From: Bacteroidota bacterium
Lineage (GTDB): Bacteria > Bacteroidota > Bacteroidia > B-17B0 > Aurantibacillaceae
Length of the DNA: 64,000 nt
Direction: 5' to 3'
Assembly: GCA_030684395.1 (NCBI GenBank)
Contig: JAUXTT010000017.1
Location: 124,001 to 188,000 of the forward strand
Shown here one piece after another: positions 7,792 to 17,023 of this stretch. The position numbers and the translations under genes are program-made. Within the stretch, counting starts at the first letter, position 1; the number at the start of each line of letters is the position of its first letter. Under the pieces are notes generated by a model. That model made no database searches. It was given only the letters and a program-made list of their open reading frames with translations, and was not told where the DNA came from.

Positions 7792-10588
7792 AATCCATTT
7801 TTATATGTGTAAAGTAATAAAATCTTGTATTAACCTTAAATATCTCATGTTTTATATTGCCTTTCGATTGAAGAGCCATATCAAACATTCCAACTCCTGC
7901 ACCACCTTTTTCTGAAAGTCCTGCTCCATCTGCAGCTTTAATAAACATTAGTTCTTTTATTTTTTCCTGATCCTCTTTTTCAATAATATCCATGTGCTTC
8001 TTTAAATTCGGAATATCTTTTTCAGATATAAAATTTCCGAAACTTAGTTCTATGGATTCATTTCCTATTTCAAATTTATGAAAAACTCTCCTGTAATTAT
8101 TCTCCAATGAAGCATGCCTGATCCCATTTTCCAAAGCCTCAACCATAATTGCATAACATTTTTTGCTCACAGCCTTGGCTATCTCAAATTTACTAAGAAT
8201 TTCCTTTGCTTCCGATAAATATGCAGTCAATTCGTTATGGTTAATAACAGTATTGAATTCCTTCACATAAATAGGTTTTCTGATAGTAGAATTTTTCTTT
8301 AGAAAATGTTCTACTTGAACTATTTCACTTAATTCCGGATGAATTTGAATTCCCAATAAGGTTATGTCATCCACCTGATTCCCGTCCTTCATCCACTCGT
8401 CCAATTCTTTATCCATTTTCTCCTTAGCCGTAACCGCATCTTTGGTGTTAAGGTTCATAATCATGTGCTTGAGCTTCTTCGTTCCAAATTTTTTTCCACT
8501 TGCCTTTCCTTTTTGATCAACGATGCCATCTGTATAAAGAAAAATAGATTGTACCTGATTTAGGTTATAGATAACTGTTGAGGGTTCATATACCGCCGGT
8601 GCACTTCCTCCTATGTTTATATTATCAAATTTATTAGTCTCCAGTTTATTGTTAATGTCCTTTACCAATACAGTTGATCCGGAACCTGATACATACAATT
8701 TTTCATGCGTCTTACTTATGCAAATAATACTATAATCGAGTCCAATACTCACATGATCCTTATCGTTATAATATGCGTTAAATTCATGTTTAATATATTC
8801 ATTCAGGCGATGAAGCACTCCGTTATTAGTAATATTATGAATGGTTTTTTCGAGTGATTGTATAGCTAAAACACTTATGATAGCACCCGGAACACCGTGC
8901 CCCGTTGAATCACCAACAGCTACATACATATCACCTCCAATTTCTTTGTACCAGTAAAAATCACCACTAACCACATCTTTTGGTCTATAAAGCAAAACCG
9001 TATCCTTAAAATAATTTTCCGAATTAGTTGGTGATTTCAAAAATGCATTCTGTATTTCTTTTGAATACAAAATACTTTCCCTTATTTCTCTGGATCTTTC
9101 TTCTAATTCATTATGAGTAGATTCAAGGTTTTTGCTTTGTGATTCAATTATAGATTTTTGTTTCTTAATTAACCTGAACCTATTAAAAATAAACAATGCT
9201 GAAAGTATCACTAAACCCAGAATAACAGACAAAGTGATCTGTTTGTTTTCTTCTATTTTAAGTTCTTCTTCATTTGATATATCTGTAATTTTCTTTTGAT
9301 TCTCATAATTCAAACTATCAGCAAGTGCCTTTTTTTCGTAGGCATATTTTAATTCTTGTTTGACCAACTCCTGAGAATTAGCCTTGCTAAGAATACTATC
9401 ATGAATGAGCAAACTAAGCGATTGCATTTCGAGTGCTTTTTTAAAATTCCCCTTCTTTCTATAACAATCAACCAACATCTTACTGGCCTCCTGAATTTGT
9501 TTGGCCGCTTCAATCTTTTCTGAAAGGGCTAAGGCCTTTTCACCATAACTAATTGCGCGGGTCACGTCTCCCATTTTAAAATAAATAGAGCTGACATCAA
9601 TTAAAAATGTGGACTCTCCCAGTTGGTCTCCTATTTCCTGTTTAATTTTTACCGCTTGAAACTCTTTTTCCAGTGCTTCCTTATACTTACCTTGTTTGCT
9701 ATATAATTCGCCAATATTGCCCAACGCATTAGAAATATTTTCCAGGTTATTTTCCTTTTTTGAAAGATCCAATGAAAGATCCAGGTACTTTAAAGAGAGG
9801 TCATACTTTTTTCGATCCATATAAATTGCTCCTATATTTACATAGCAGGTTGCAATTATATTGGTCAGCTTTTCCTCTTTGGCCAATTGAAGGGATTTAT
9901 CAAGGTATTCCAGAGCCTGCTCATCTTTCCCCTGATCTCTATATATGAGCCCAATATTATTGTATGAGATCGCCATCCCTCTCTTGTTCTTAAGCTGTTC
10001 CTTGATCTTTAAAGACGCAAAATGATTTTTAAGCGACTCGGAATAGTTACCCTGTAATGAAAAGATCAAAGCAATATTATTATATGAAGTAGCAATTCCG
10101 GCTTGATCATGAATTGATTTTCGGGCACTTAATGAATTTTGGTGGCAACTTAAGGAAAGTAAATATTCGCCTTTTGAATAATATACATTACCAAGTGTAG
10201 TATAAGTATCTCCGAGATTCTTCCGAATCCTTTTGAAGTTCGTTTTTCCTTCAGCATTTAATTTTTGAAACTCATTTAAAGTAAACACAAGCATCTTTTC
10301 TGCATCAGTAGAATTTCCCAGCGCAAATTGAGCCATTCCGGTAGCAAGATTTGATTCCGCTTCGCCTAAATCATATTGAATAGCTTCCGAAAACTGCAGT
10401 GCTAAAGAAGCGTAGTAAAGTGAGCTGTCAGGATTTTTGTTTTTAAATTCAAATGCCAAACCATTTAATGCATCAATACTCGCTTTCCCATTTCCTTTAC
10501 GTGCTACATTTAATAACGAGTCTTCCTTGCCCGCTTGAGCAAATACATTTACGGATAAAATGAGTAATATTAAGACAACACGCATCAT
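7772..10588 (-). CDS. TPR sensor with fused SpoIIE/PP2C phosphatase and SiaB-like kinase domains
   Basis: This 938-residue protein has a signal peptide (1-17), a periplasmic TPR array (about 30-430), one membrane helix (451-471), a coiled coil (about 472-520), and a PP2C/SpoIIE phosphatase domain (about 525-748) with metal ligands visible as GDSTGHG (Asp560), YTDG (Asp687) and VDD (Asp740-Asp741). The last about 185 residues are not phosphatase: ALENGIRHAS (Glu820, Asn821) and GGAGVG (895-900) resemble the GHKL-type N and G boxes of SiaB kinases. The downstream SiaC overlaps it. I infer one protein that both phosphorylates and dephosphorylates SiaC in response to a periplasmic signal. Phosphatase and TPR are firm; the kinase call is probable. 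Confidence 0.85.
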   Translation of the reverse strand: MMRVVLILLILSVNVFAQAGKEDSLLNVARKGNGKASIDALNGLAFEFKNKNPDSSLYYASLALQFSEAIQYDLGEAESNLATGMAQFALGNSTDAEKMLVFTLNEFQKLNAEGKTNFKRIRKNLGDTYTTLGNVYYSKGEYLLSLSCHQNSLSARKSIHDQAGIATSYNNIALIFSLQGNYSESLKNHFASLKIKEQLKNKRGMAISYNNIGLIYRDQGKDEQALEYLDKSLQLAKEEKLTNIIATCYVNIGAIYMDRKKYDLSLKYLDLSLDLSKKENNLENISNALGNIGELYSKQGKYKEALEKEFQAVKIKQEIGDQLGESTFLIDVSSIYFKMGDVTRAISYGEKALALSEKIEAAKQIQEASKMLVDCYRKKGNFKKALEMQSLSLLIHDSILSKANSQELVKQELKYAYEKKALADSLNYENQKKITDISNEEELKIEENKQITLSVILGLVILSALFIFNRFRLIKKQKSIIESQSKNLESTHNELEERSREIRESILYSKEIQNAFLKSPTNSENYFKDTVLLYRPKDVVSGDFYWYKEIGGDMYVAVGDSTGHGVPGAIISVLAIQSLEKTIHNITNNGVLHRLNEYIKHEFNAYYNDKDHVSIGLDYSIICISKTHEKLYVSGSGSTVLVKDINNKLETNKFDNINIGGSAPAVYEPSTVIYNLNQVQSIFLYTDGIVDQKGKASGKKFGTKKLKHMIMNLNTKDAVTAKEKMDKELDEWMKDGNQVDDITLLGIQIHPELSEIVQVEHFLKKNSTIRKPIYVKEFNTVINHNELTAYLSEAKEILSKFEIAKAVSKKCYAIMVEALENGIRHASLENNYRRVFHKFEIGNESIELSFGNFISEKDIPNLKKHMDIIEKEDQEKIKELMFIKAADGAGLSEKGGAGVGMFDMALQSKGNIKHEIFKVNTRFYYFTHIKMDYGKFSD

Positions 10589-10735
10589 AATCTAAATACA
10601 ATGTAAGAAAATATCAGGAGAATGCCAAGCTTCAATTGTTCTGAATTAAAAATGCCCTCCAGCCGAATAAGTGAGTGTTTCCATTTTAAAGTAACAATGC
10701 AAATAAGGTTAACTATGCTGATGAACTGCCTGAAT

Positions 10736-11743
10736 TTACATACCATGTTTTTTATCAGGAAGAACATTAGCCGCTGTCCACTCCACCCTGTGGTCAAATG
10801 CAGCTTTGCGGTGTTCACAAGTGCTTATTGGACATACGCTGCATGAATAAGGCGGAACACATGGATCTGCATGAATAAAAAATTCTATCTTTTCATGCAT
10901 TTCATTTTTTATCAATTTACCAATTGCATCTACTTCTTCATGTGAAACACTTAAGGGGTCGTACCAGGGTAAGGTAACATGACAATCAATGTGCAAATGG
11001 TCACCATATTTAAGTACACGTAAATTGTGAACGTCGATCCATTTATCCTGTTTATTCTTTTCCAATAAAGAAATCACTTCTTTGATATGTGCAACATCCG
11101 CTTTGTCCAATAAATTATCTATTGATTCTTTCACTAGCCTAAAGCCCGTATATGTTATCATTAACCCTATTACAATGGCAAGTACATAATCTATCCAAAC
11201 TATTTTAGTAAAATAAATGGCAACCAATCCAAACACAATAGCTACACTGGACCATGTGTCGCTGAGTAAATGTTTACCTTCTGCTACAAGCGTAACGGAG
11301 CCTTCTTTTTCTCCTCTTTTGATCAATACAAAACCCATCACGCCATTAACTGCTCCTGCAAACACGGTCAGATACAAACCCCAATCTAAGTTTTGTAGTT
11401 CGTCCTTATCAAAAAAGGAAGATGCCCCTTTAAAGATCATTCCTATTCCTGCTGTCAATATCATCGCTCCTTCAAAACCTGATGAAAGAAACTCTATTTT
11501 TCCGTGACCATAAGGATGATCTTCGTCTTTGGGTTTAGCGGCATAATAAATGCTATATAAAGCAAATGCACCTGTAAGAATGTTCACAATAGACTCAACG
11601 GCATCCGTTAGTATGGAGTTAGAGTTAGTAAGGAAATAAGCTGCAAATTTTACAACAAACAAACAAATACTGATGATCAAAACAATTTTCATCAATTGTT
11701 TTTTTCCGCCGTTAACTGCTTGATCCTTCAAATGTACATGCAT
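10736..11743 (-). CDS. Cation diffusion facilitator (CDF) metal transporter
   Basis: This 335-residue inner-membrane protein has six hydrophobic segments, the first metal-site region TDAVES, the cytoplasmic loop HPYGHGKIEF typical of CDF antiporters, and a C-terminal cytoplasmic metal-sensing domain (about 215-300). The tail after residue 295 holds a Cys-rich cluster (DPCVPPYSC, CPISTC) seen in a Bacteroidota subgroup. CDF proteins export Zn, Fe, Mn or Co in exchange for protons; the ion cannot be assigned. It is separated from the Sia-like pair by 147 bases with no recognisable feature. Confidence 0.9.
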   Translation of the reverse strand: MHVHLKDQAVNGGKKQLMKIVLIISICLFVVKFAAYFLTNSNSILTDAVESIVNILTGAFALYSIYYAAKPKDEDHPYGHGKIEFLSSGFEGAMILTAGIGMIFKGASSFFDKDELQNLDWGLYLTVFAGAVNGVMGFVLIKRGEKEGSVTLVAEGKHLLSDTWSSVAIVFGLVAIYFTKIVWIDYVLAIVIGLMITYTGFRLVKESIDNLLDKADVAHIKEVISLLEKNKQDKWIDVHNLRVLKYGDHLHIDCHVTLPWYDPLSVSHEEVDAIGKLIKNEMHEKIEFFIHADPCVPPYSCSVCPISTCEHRKAAFDHRVEWTAANVLPDKKHGM

Positions 11744-11822
11744 AGAAAAAAATTACCAAAGCTTTAAACCTTATCAGTCTAAAGTAAGAATAAAAAAAGA
11801 CATTCGAAAATGATTCCTGCCA

Positions 11823-12611
11823 TTACAAACTACCGGTTCTTCCTCCATCCACAGGAACATTGATCCCTGTTATGTATGAAGCTGCCGGCGAAGCTAAAAA
11901 CGCAACAGCATTAGCAATTTCGTATGCCTCGGCAAAACGCCCCGCAGGAATTTCGTGCAGCATTTCGCTTTTTACTTCCTCTAAGGCAATTCCTGTACGC
12001 GAAGATTTATTTTCCATGATTCCGCTTAAACGAACAGTATTGGTCGCTCCCGGTAATACATTATTTACAGTGATCCCGAATTGTGCTATTTCATTCGAAA
12101 GTGTTTTTGCCCAATTAGCAACCGCAGCTCTGATGGTATTTGAAACACCTAATCCTTTCAAAGGAATTTTAACTGAAGTAGAAATAATATTAATAATCCT
12201 TCCGTAAGCCGACTTTTTCATTCCATCCAAACATGCCTGTGCTAAAATATGATTACATATCAAATGATTATTAAATGCGCTCAGGAATTCATCCGTTTGA
12301 GCATTTGCAATTGGTCCGGCAGGCGGTCCGCCTGTATTGTTTACTAATATATTTACAGTTCCCTGACGCTCGATATAATGAGTAACAGCCTTTTTTAGTT
12401 CTTCCGGCTGAGAAAAATCAACTGCTATATAAGAATGTTGCTGACCTTTTTCCGTATTAAGTTCTGCTTTCGCCTTTTTTAATGCTTCTTCGTTACGAGC
12501 AACCAAAGTTACATTTGCTCCCATCAAAGCTAGTTCAAGGGCAATTGCCTTTCCTATTCCCTGGGTGCTTCCGCAAACCAATGCGCGTTTATTTTTTAGA
12601 TCTAAGTTCAT
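11823..12611 (-). CDS. SDR-family oxidoreductase with non-canonical active site
   Basis: This 262-residue Rossmann protein has the cofactor motif CGSTQGIG (13-20), NNTGG (91-95) and a C-terminal GINVPVDGG. Ser144/Ser146 are in the usual catalytic serine region, but the YxxxK pair is replaced: the aligned positions read S157-N-T-I-R161. A subgroup of divergent SDRs with SNTxR at this point exists, so this is probably a family trait rather than damage. It stops 79 bases before the 5' end of the CDF gene and starts at the last base of the HAD gene upstream. Substrate unknown. Confidence 0.85.
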   Translation of the reverse strand: MNLDLKNKRALVCGSTQGIGKAIALELALMGANVTLVARNEEALKKAKAELNTEKGQQHSYIAVDFSQPEELKKAVTHYIERQGTVNILVNNTGGPPAGPIANAQTDEFLSAFNNHLICNHILAQACLDGMKKSAYGRIINIISTSVKIPLKGLGVSNTIRAAVANWAKTLSNEIAQFGITVNNVLPGATNTVRLSGIMENKSSRTGIALEEVKSEMLHEIPAGRFAEAYEIANAVAFLASPAASYITGINVPVDGGRTGSL

Positions 12612-13276
12612 TACAATTTCAGTTTATAGGATATGTCAAAAAAATCAAGAATGGTTTTCGGCTTCTGCACAAATATAGATCTTAATCCAATACTCTCTGC
12701 ACCTTTAATATGTTGTAGCGAGTCGTCGAAAAAAATAGTTTCTTCTAAGTTTAAGGAGTTTTGTTGCATAACATATTCAAATGCTTCGCCATTTGGTTTT
12801 CTGATTTGAACCTGATTCGAAAAATACACACGCTCAAACAAAGGATCCAGATTATCAAGCCCATGTTGAATTTGAATGATGTTTTCAAATTCGTTTATAT
12901 GTGTTTCATTAGTGTTGCTAAATAAAAAAGTACGATAGTTTTTTCCAACACTTTTTAATAGATTTAATCTGTCAGTGGGAAAATCAAGCAGCATACTATT
13001 CCAGGCGGCTTTCATTTGCAAAGCACTTATTTCTTCCGGCACGTATTTTTTTAGCTCAGTAAAAAAATGATCCTCTGTTATTTTTCCCGTTTCGAAACGA
13101 TCAAAGAGATCGCTTTGTTGTGCCTGCGAATAAATTGCATCAAAGTTATTTATTCCCAACTCTTTAAACGCTTCCTCTGTTTTACTATAATCGATATTTA
13201 GTAAAACACCGCCAAGGTCAAATATGATATTTTTTATTTCGTTCAATGTGTTAGGCTCTTTCAATAACAACAGCAT
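12611..13276 (-). CDS. HAD-superfamily phosphatase (HAD-IA type)
   Basis: The haloacid dehalogenase fold is shown by FDLGGVLLNID (motif I, nucleophile Asp), LFSNT (motif II) and the later Lys and FFDDS acidic motif. Such enzymes hydrolyse small phosphoesters; the substrate is not predictable. The frame stays open to 13372, but that part is an out-of-frame reading of the thiolase end. Plausible starts are ATG at 13276 (26-base overlap, chosen here) or TTG at 13246, which gives LNEIKNIIFD and matches the usual N-terminus of the family. It is followed by the SDR with a one-base overlap. Confidence 0.82.
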   Translation of the reverse strand: MLLLLKEPNTLNEIKNIIFDLGGVLLNIDYSKTEEAFKELGINNFDAIYSQAQQSDLFDRFETGKITEDHFFTELKKYVPEEISALQMKAAWNSMLLDFPTDRLNLLKSVGKNYRTFLFSNTNETHINEFENIIQIQHGLDNLDPLFERVYFSNQVQIRKPNGEAFEYVMQQNSLNLEETIFFDDSLQHIKGAESIGLRSIFVQKPKTILDFFDISYKLKL

Positions 13277-14456
13277 AACCCTGACCAACACCAATACACA
13301 TGGTAACAACAGCATAACGCTTATTTGTTTCGTGCAATTGTAATGCAGCAGAATATAAAATTCGTGCGCCACTCATTCCTAATGGATGACCCAATGCAAT
13401 AGCGCCACCGTTAGGATTGATACGTTCATCATTATCTGCCAATCCCCAAGTGCGTGTACAAGCCAATGACTGAGCCGCAAATGCTTCGTTCAATTCCAAC
13501 AGGTCAACATCTTTCCATGTTAATCCTGCTTTTTTTAATGCCTTGTTAGCTGCTTCAACAGGGCCAATTCCCATAATTCGTGGCTCAACTCCCATAGCTG
13601 CACCTGAAACAATACGGGCAAGAGGTGTAAGATTATTTTTCTTTACTGCGTTTTCAGACGCCAACAACAATGCTGCTGCACCATCATTTAAACCCGAAGC
13701 ATTACCTGCAGTAACAGTTCCGTCTTTTCTAAAAGAAGGTTTTAATTTTGATAAACCTTCCAAATTGGTGTTTGGCTTTGCAAATTCATCCTTATCAAAA
13801 ATAATTGCATCTCCTTTTTTTTGTGGAATACTTATAGCGGCGATTTCTTTTGCCAGCCTTCCGCTTTGCATTGCTTTTGCTGCTTTCTGCTGACTCCACA
13901 ATGCAAATTTATCCTGATCTTCTTTATTGATCTTATACATTTCTGCAACGTTCTCTGCGGTTTCTCCCATTGCATCCGTTCCAAACATTTCTTTCATGAT
14001 CGGGTTAATAAATCTCCAACCAAAGCTGCTGTCGAATAGCTGCTGATCTCTTCCAAATGGAGTAGATGCTTTCGACATTACCCAGGGCCCACGAGTCATA
14101 TTCTCAACCCCACCTGCTATCATTAATTCTTCATCACCACACATAATGCTGCGCGATGCATCCATGGCTGCTGCCAAACCTGATGCGCACAAACGATTTA
14201 CTGTTTGCCCGGGAACAGAAACAGGCAAACCGGCCATTAATCCCGCCATGCGGGCAACATTACGATTGTCTTCTCCGGCTTGATTTGCACAACCCATAAT
14301 AAGATCGCCAACCTGAGCCCAATCCAAACTTGGACTTTTTTTAATCAACTCTTTCAGTACAAAAGCTGCCATGTCATCTGCTCTCACTGCTGCTAATGTT
14401 CCTCCGAAATTTCCTATTGCGGTACGAACTCCGCTTACTATATATGCCTGATTCAT
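13251..14456 (-). CDS. Thiolase (acetyl-CoA C-acyltransferase, PcaF/PaaJ-like)
   Basis: This 401-residue thiolase has all catalytic elements: VNRLCASG (Cys90), GGAIALGHPLG (His357) and MCIGVG (Cys387). The length, VRADD near residue 25 and the segment CANQAGEDNRNVARMAGLMAGLPVSVPG (about 56-83) match beta-ketoadipyl-CoA thiolases (PcaF/PaaJ) more closely than AtoB, but no aromatic-degradation genes are in the window, so a general beta-oxidation role is also possible. It is the first gene of a minus-strand run with the HAD and SDR genes. Confidence 0.9.
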   Translation of the reverse strand: MNQAYIVSGVRTAIGNFGGTLAAVRADDMAAFVLKELIKKSPSLDWAQVGDLIMGCANQAGEDNRNVARMAGLMAGLPVSVPGQTVNRLCASGLAAAMDASRSIMCGDEELMIAGGVENMTRGPWVMSKASTPFGRDQQLFDSSFGWRFINPIMKEMFGTDAMGETAENVAEMYKINKEDQDKFALWSQQKAAKAMQSGRLAKEIAAISIPQKKGDAIIFDKDEFAKPNTNLEGLSKLKPSFRKDGTVTAGNASGLNDGAAALLLASENAVKKNNLTPLARIVSGAAMGVEPRIMGIGPVEAANKALKKAGLTWKDVDLLELNEAFAAQSLACTRTWGLADNDERINPNGGAIALGHPLGMSGARILYSAALQLHETNKRYAVVTMCIGVGQGYAVVIERA

Positions 14457-14470
14457 GCTTGTTTGTTTTT

Positions 14471-14616
14471 AGACACAGATTCCACTGATTACGCTGATGA
14501 AATCTGGTCTTGTATTTAGTTAATTACACAGAAACAATTCCTATTATTATCCACGAAATTCAAATTCTTATTTTCATTATCACAAATAATCTGCGTTATC
14601 CGCGAAATCTGTGTCT
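14471..14616. repeat. Intergenic hyphenated inverted repeat, CAGATT type (copy 1)
   Basis: The arms 14471-14481 (AGACACAGATT) and 14606-14616 are perfect inverted repeats of 11 bases. They extend inward to about 28 bases with 23 matches, including C-x-C-x-GAT and ACGC-x-GAT. It fills the 174-base space between lepB and the thiolase, both on the minus strand. Related copies are at 21070-21134 and 51444-51622. Confidence 0.7.
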
Positions 14617-14630
14617 CTCTTTGTAGTTAT

Positions 14631-16418
14631 CTATTTTGTTATTGCTTTTTTAGCTTTACGTCTTTTTAAAAATTTTGCTGTTCCCCACCATACCGCTACA
14701 ATTACAAGGAAGTGAACGAAATATGATTTAGATAATCCTTTATCTCCTACAAAACAGAAGAATCGTTCCCAACGGAATTTTCCATCTTTAGAATTCTTAG
14801 TTAAAGAAGATATCCATCCTTTTCCTGATACGGGATTTTTAGCCGGGTCTTTCATACTGAACCAAACAAACACAGGCTTACCTACTACGTGATCAAATGG
14901 CACAACTCCCCAGCTTCTTGAATCGGCCGAATTGTGACGATTATCTCCCATCATGAAATAATAATCCTGTTTGAAGGTATAGGCTTTTGACTCTGTTCCA
15001 TTGATGAAAATTTTTCCACCTTTAATTTCCAGATCATTATTATCATATACATCAATTACCCTTTCGTATAAACAAATATTGGAAGTATCAATACTAATCG
15101 TTTCTCCGGTTTTTGGCAAAACAAATGGTCCAAAATTATCATTGTTCCATGGATAGCGAGGATTGTGCGGGAAGATAGAGGCTTCGTATTGTCCTTTTGG
15201 AGCTATATATCTCTCGATCCCCACACATTCAGGCATTGATTTTATCAGTGCGGCTTTAGCATCCGTTAAATTCAACCTGAATACCATGGTGTCTTGCCCG
15301 CCCTGATTGGCCAGTAATCCGACTGAATCAACACTTTCGACTTTTCTACCCGGAATATCTCCCATGTATCCTGCTTCATCAACATAAACATCCATTTTAT
15401 CCAACCATGCAGGATCAGAAAAATTAAATCCTAATGATTTTACAAAATAAATATGCTGTGCATTTTCGGGCGTTTCTGCGGGTTTATCATTTATATATAA
15501 AATACCGTCCTTTACTTCAAGCTTATCTCCTGCAATAGCTACACAACGTTTCACATAGTGCTCGCGTTTATCAGAAGGGCGTGCTACAACTTTTCCCAAG
15601 GGTTGATATACGGGCATTCCATTCTCATACCCTGAAACAATTTGAAAATTCGGTTGGTTGTATAAACTCTTTACATTATTATCTCTACAGATCTGATAAT
15701 AACTTCTATCCTGAAATCTTACAGCAACCGTATCACCATCAGGATAATTAAATACTACAATGTCTCCATTCTTAATTTTAGAATAACCCGGCAATCTCCA
15801 GTATGGAAGTTTGATCCATTCCAGATAAGATTTTGTTTCGGTTGTAAAAGGTAAAGTATGATGCGCAAAAGGAAATGCTAAAGGTGTTTGCGGAGTTTTT
15901 GCACCATAAGCAAACTTATTTACGAAAAGAAAATCCCCAACCATTAAGGATTTCTCCAAAGATGATGTTGGGATTGTAAATGCTTCTAAAAAAAATGAAC
16001 GAATTACGGTGGCCGCAATAACTGCAAAGATCAATGGATCCAACCATGTTTTAATAAAACCACCTTTACGGTTTTTAATATCTTCAATGCCTACAAATTT
16101 TTCTTCTTTTGAAAAGCCAAGGAAAACGAGATACAAATAAGAAAAGAATGCAGCTATGGTAAGATCAGTTCCCTTTCGTTTCCCAAAATACTGAGCCGTA
16201 ATAACAGTAAGTACAGCATACATCAATATATTTACTCCCGGAACTATCATTAAGAAAACCCACCACCATGGTCTTTCCAATAGTTTGATCCATTCATAAA
16301 AATTAAGAAAAGGCACAAATGCTTTCCAGGTTGTTCTTCCGGTTTTTTCAAATATTTTGTAAAGACCCACAAACGAAATGAGTACCAGTATTACAAAGAT
16401 CCAGTTTCCTATGTACAT
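14631..16418 (-). CDS. lepB: Signal peptidase I (Bacteroidota long form)
   Basis: This 595-residue S26 peptidase has several N-terminal membrane segments (about 5-100 and 125-145). The catalytic serine box reads IPTSSLEKSLMVGD (Ser153, with Leu154 where most enzymes have Met), the general-base box is YVKRCVAIAGD (Lys290), and MMGDNRHNSADSRSWG is the GDNR box near residue 520. The protein is longer than enterobacterial LepB because of an N-terminal extension and a large insertion between the Lys box and GDNR box, as usual in Bacteroidota. It removes signal peptides from exported proteins. Confidence 0.93.
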   Translation of the reverse strand: MYIGNWIFVILVLISFVGLYKIFEKTGRTTWKAFVPFLNFYEWIKLLERPWWWVFLMIVPGVNILMYAVLTVITAQYFGKRKGTDLTIAAFFSYLYLVFLGFSKEEKFVGIEDIKNRKGGFIKTWLDPLIFAVIAATVIRSFFLEAFTIPTSSLEKSLMVGDFLFVNKFAYGAKTPQTPLAFPFAHHTLPFTTETKSYLEWIKLPYWRLPGYSKIKNGDIVVFNYPDGDTVAVRFQDRSYYQICRDNNVKSLYNQPNFQIVSGYENGMPVYQPLGKVVARPSDKREHYVKRCVAIAGDKLEVKDGILYINDKPAETPENAQHIYFVKSLGFNFSDPAWLDKMDVYVDEAGYMGDIPGRKVESVDSVGLLANQGGQDTMVFRLNLTDAKAALIKSMPECVGIERYIAPKGQYEASIFPHNPRYPWNNDNFGPFVLPKTGETISIDTSNICLYERVIDVYDNNDLEIKGGKIFINGTESKAYTFKQDYYFMMGDNRHNSADSRSWGVVPFDHVVGKPVFVWFSMKDPAKNPVSGKGWISSLTKNSKDGKFRWERFFCFVGDKGLSKSYFVHFLVIVAVWWGTAKFLKRRKAKKAITK

Positions 16419-16593
16419 ATGTAAATTTTAAAGCCGCTAATTTAACGTTATTCATTGGTATAAGTACAATTTTATGATGGACGGAAAGCAGATTTTGTTA
16501 AGATTTGCTAACTTCAATATCATATGTTCTAATGATTTATATCAATCCGTCCGTTCAGAAATTTTCCTATCTTAGTTTTAAGATACTAGGTTT

Positions 16594-17010
16594 ATGTTGG
16601 AATATCCTCTCCCGTCCCATATTAATGCAGAAGTGAAACTCCCCCATTCTTTATTATTACAAAGAGCGGATGGGATTATTGAAATTCGCTGTGCCGATGA
16701 TTTCACCTATGAAACGGAGCATATTATAGAAAATCAACATTATTTGAAGCAATTTGCAGGAAAGGGGAAAGTTCGGGTACTGAATATTATAGGAAAATAT
16801 ACCTCAATTACTAATGAAGCCAGAGCACACATTGCAAAAGGCGGGCATAAAGACTTTATTGCAGCTGAAGCTTTTTTAATTCGATCGTTACCACACCGAT
16901 TACTTGCGCAGTTTTTCATAAAAGCAAACAAACCTTTAGTTCCGGCAAGGTATTTTGCATATGATCAAAAGGAAGAAGCGGAAAAATGGCTTTTTCAATT
17001 CGACATTTAG
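16594..17010 (+). CDS. STAS/SEC14-like small protein (DUF7793-like)
   Basis: This 138-residue soluble protein has no signal peptide. Its alternating strands and helices (LLLQRADGIIEIRC, VRVLNIIGKY, EAFLIRSLPHRLLAQFF, EKWLFQF) resemble small Bacteroidota proteins annotated as STAS/SEC14-like. Function unknown. It is followed after 13 bases by a TPM-domain protein gene on the same strand. A -7-like TATCTTAG lies about 25 bases upstream. Confidence 0.6.
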   Translation: MLEYPLPSHINAEVKLPHSLLLQRADGIIEIRCADDFTYETEHIIENQHYLKQFAGKGKVRVLNIIGKYTSITNEARAHIAKGGHKDFIAAEAFLIRSLPHRLLAQFFIKANKPLVPARYFAYDQKEEAEKWLFQFDI

Positions 17011-17023
17011 TTATATTTATGGC

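Noticed and set aside
10585-10846. Two overlapping short frames on opposite strands between the Sia-like gene and the CDF gene
   Set aside because: Both overlap the 3' end of the CDF gene and give no recognisable protein; the region is an ordinary 147-base spacer.
13277-13372. Longer start for the HAD phosphatase
   Set aside because: The extension reads through the thiolase 3' end out of frame and does not resemble HAD proteins.
16955-17023. Upstream extension of the TPM-domain protein
   Set aside because: It overlaps the preceding gene and would bury a clear signal peptide; the start at 17024 is better.
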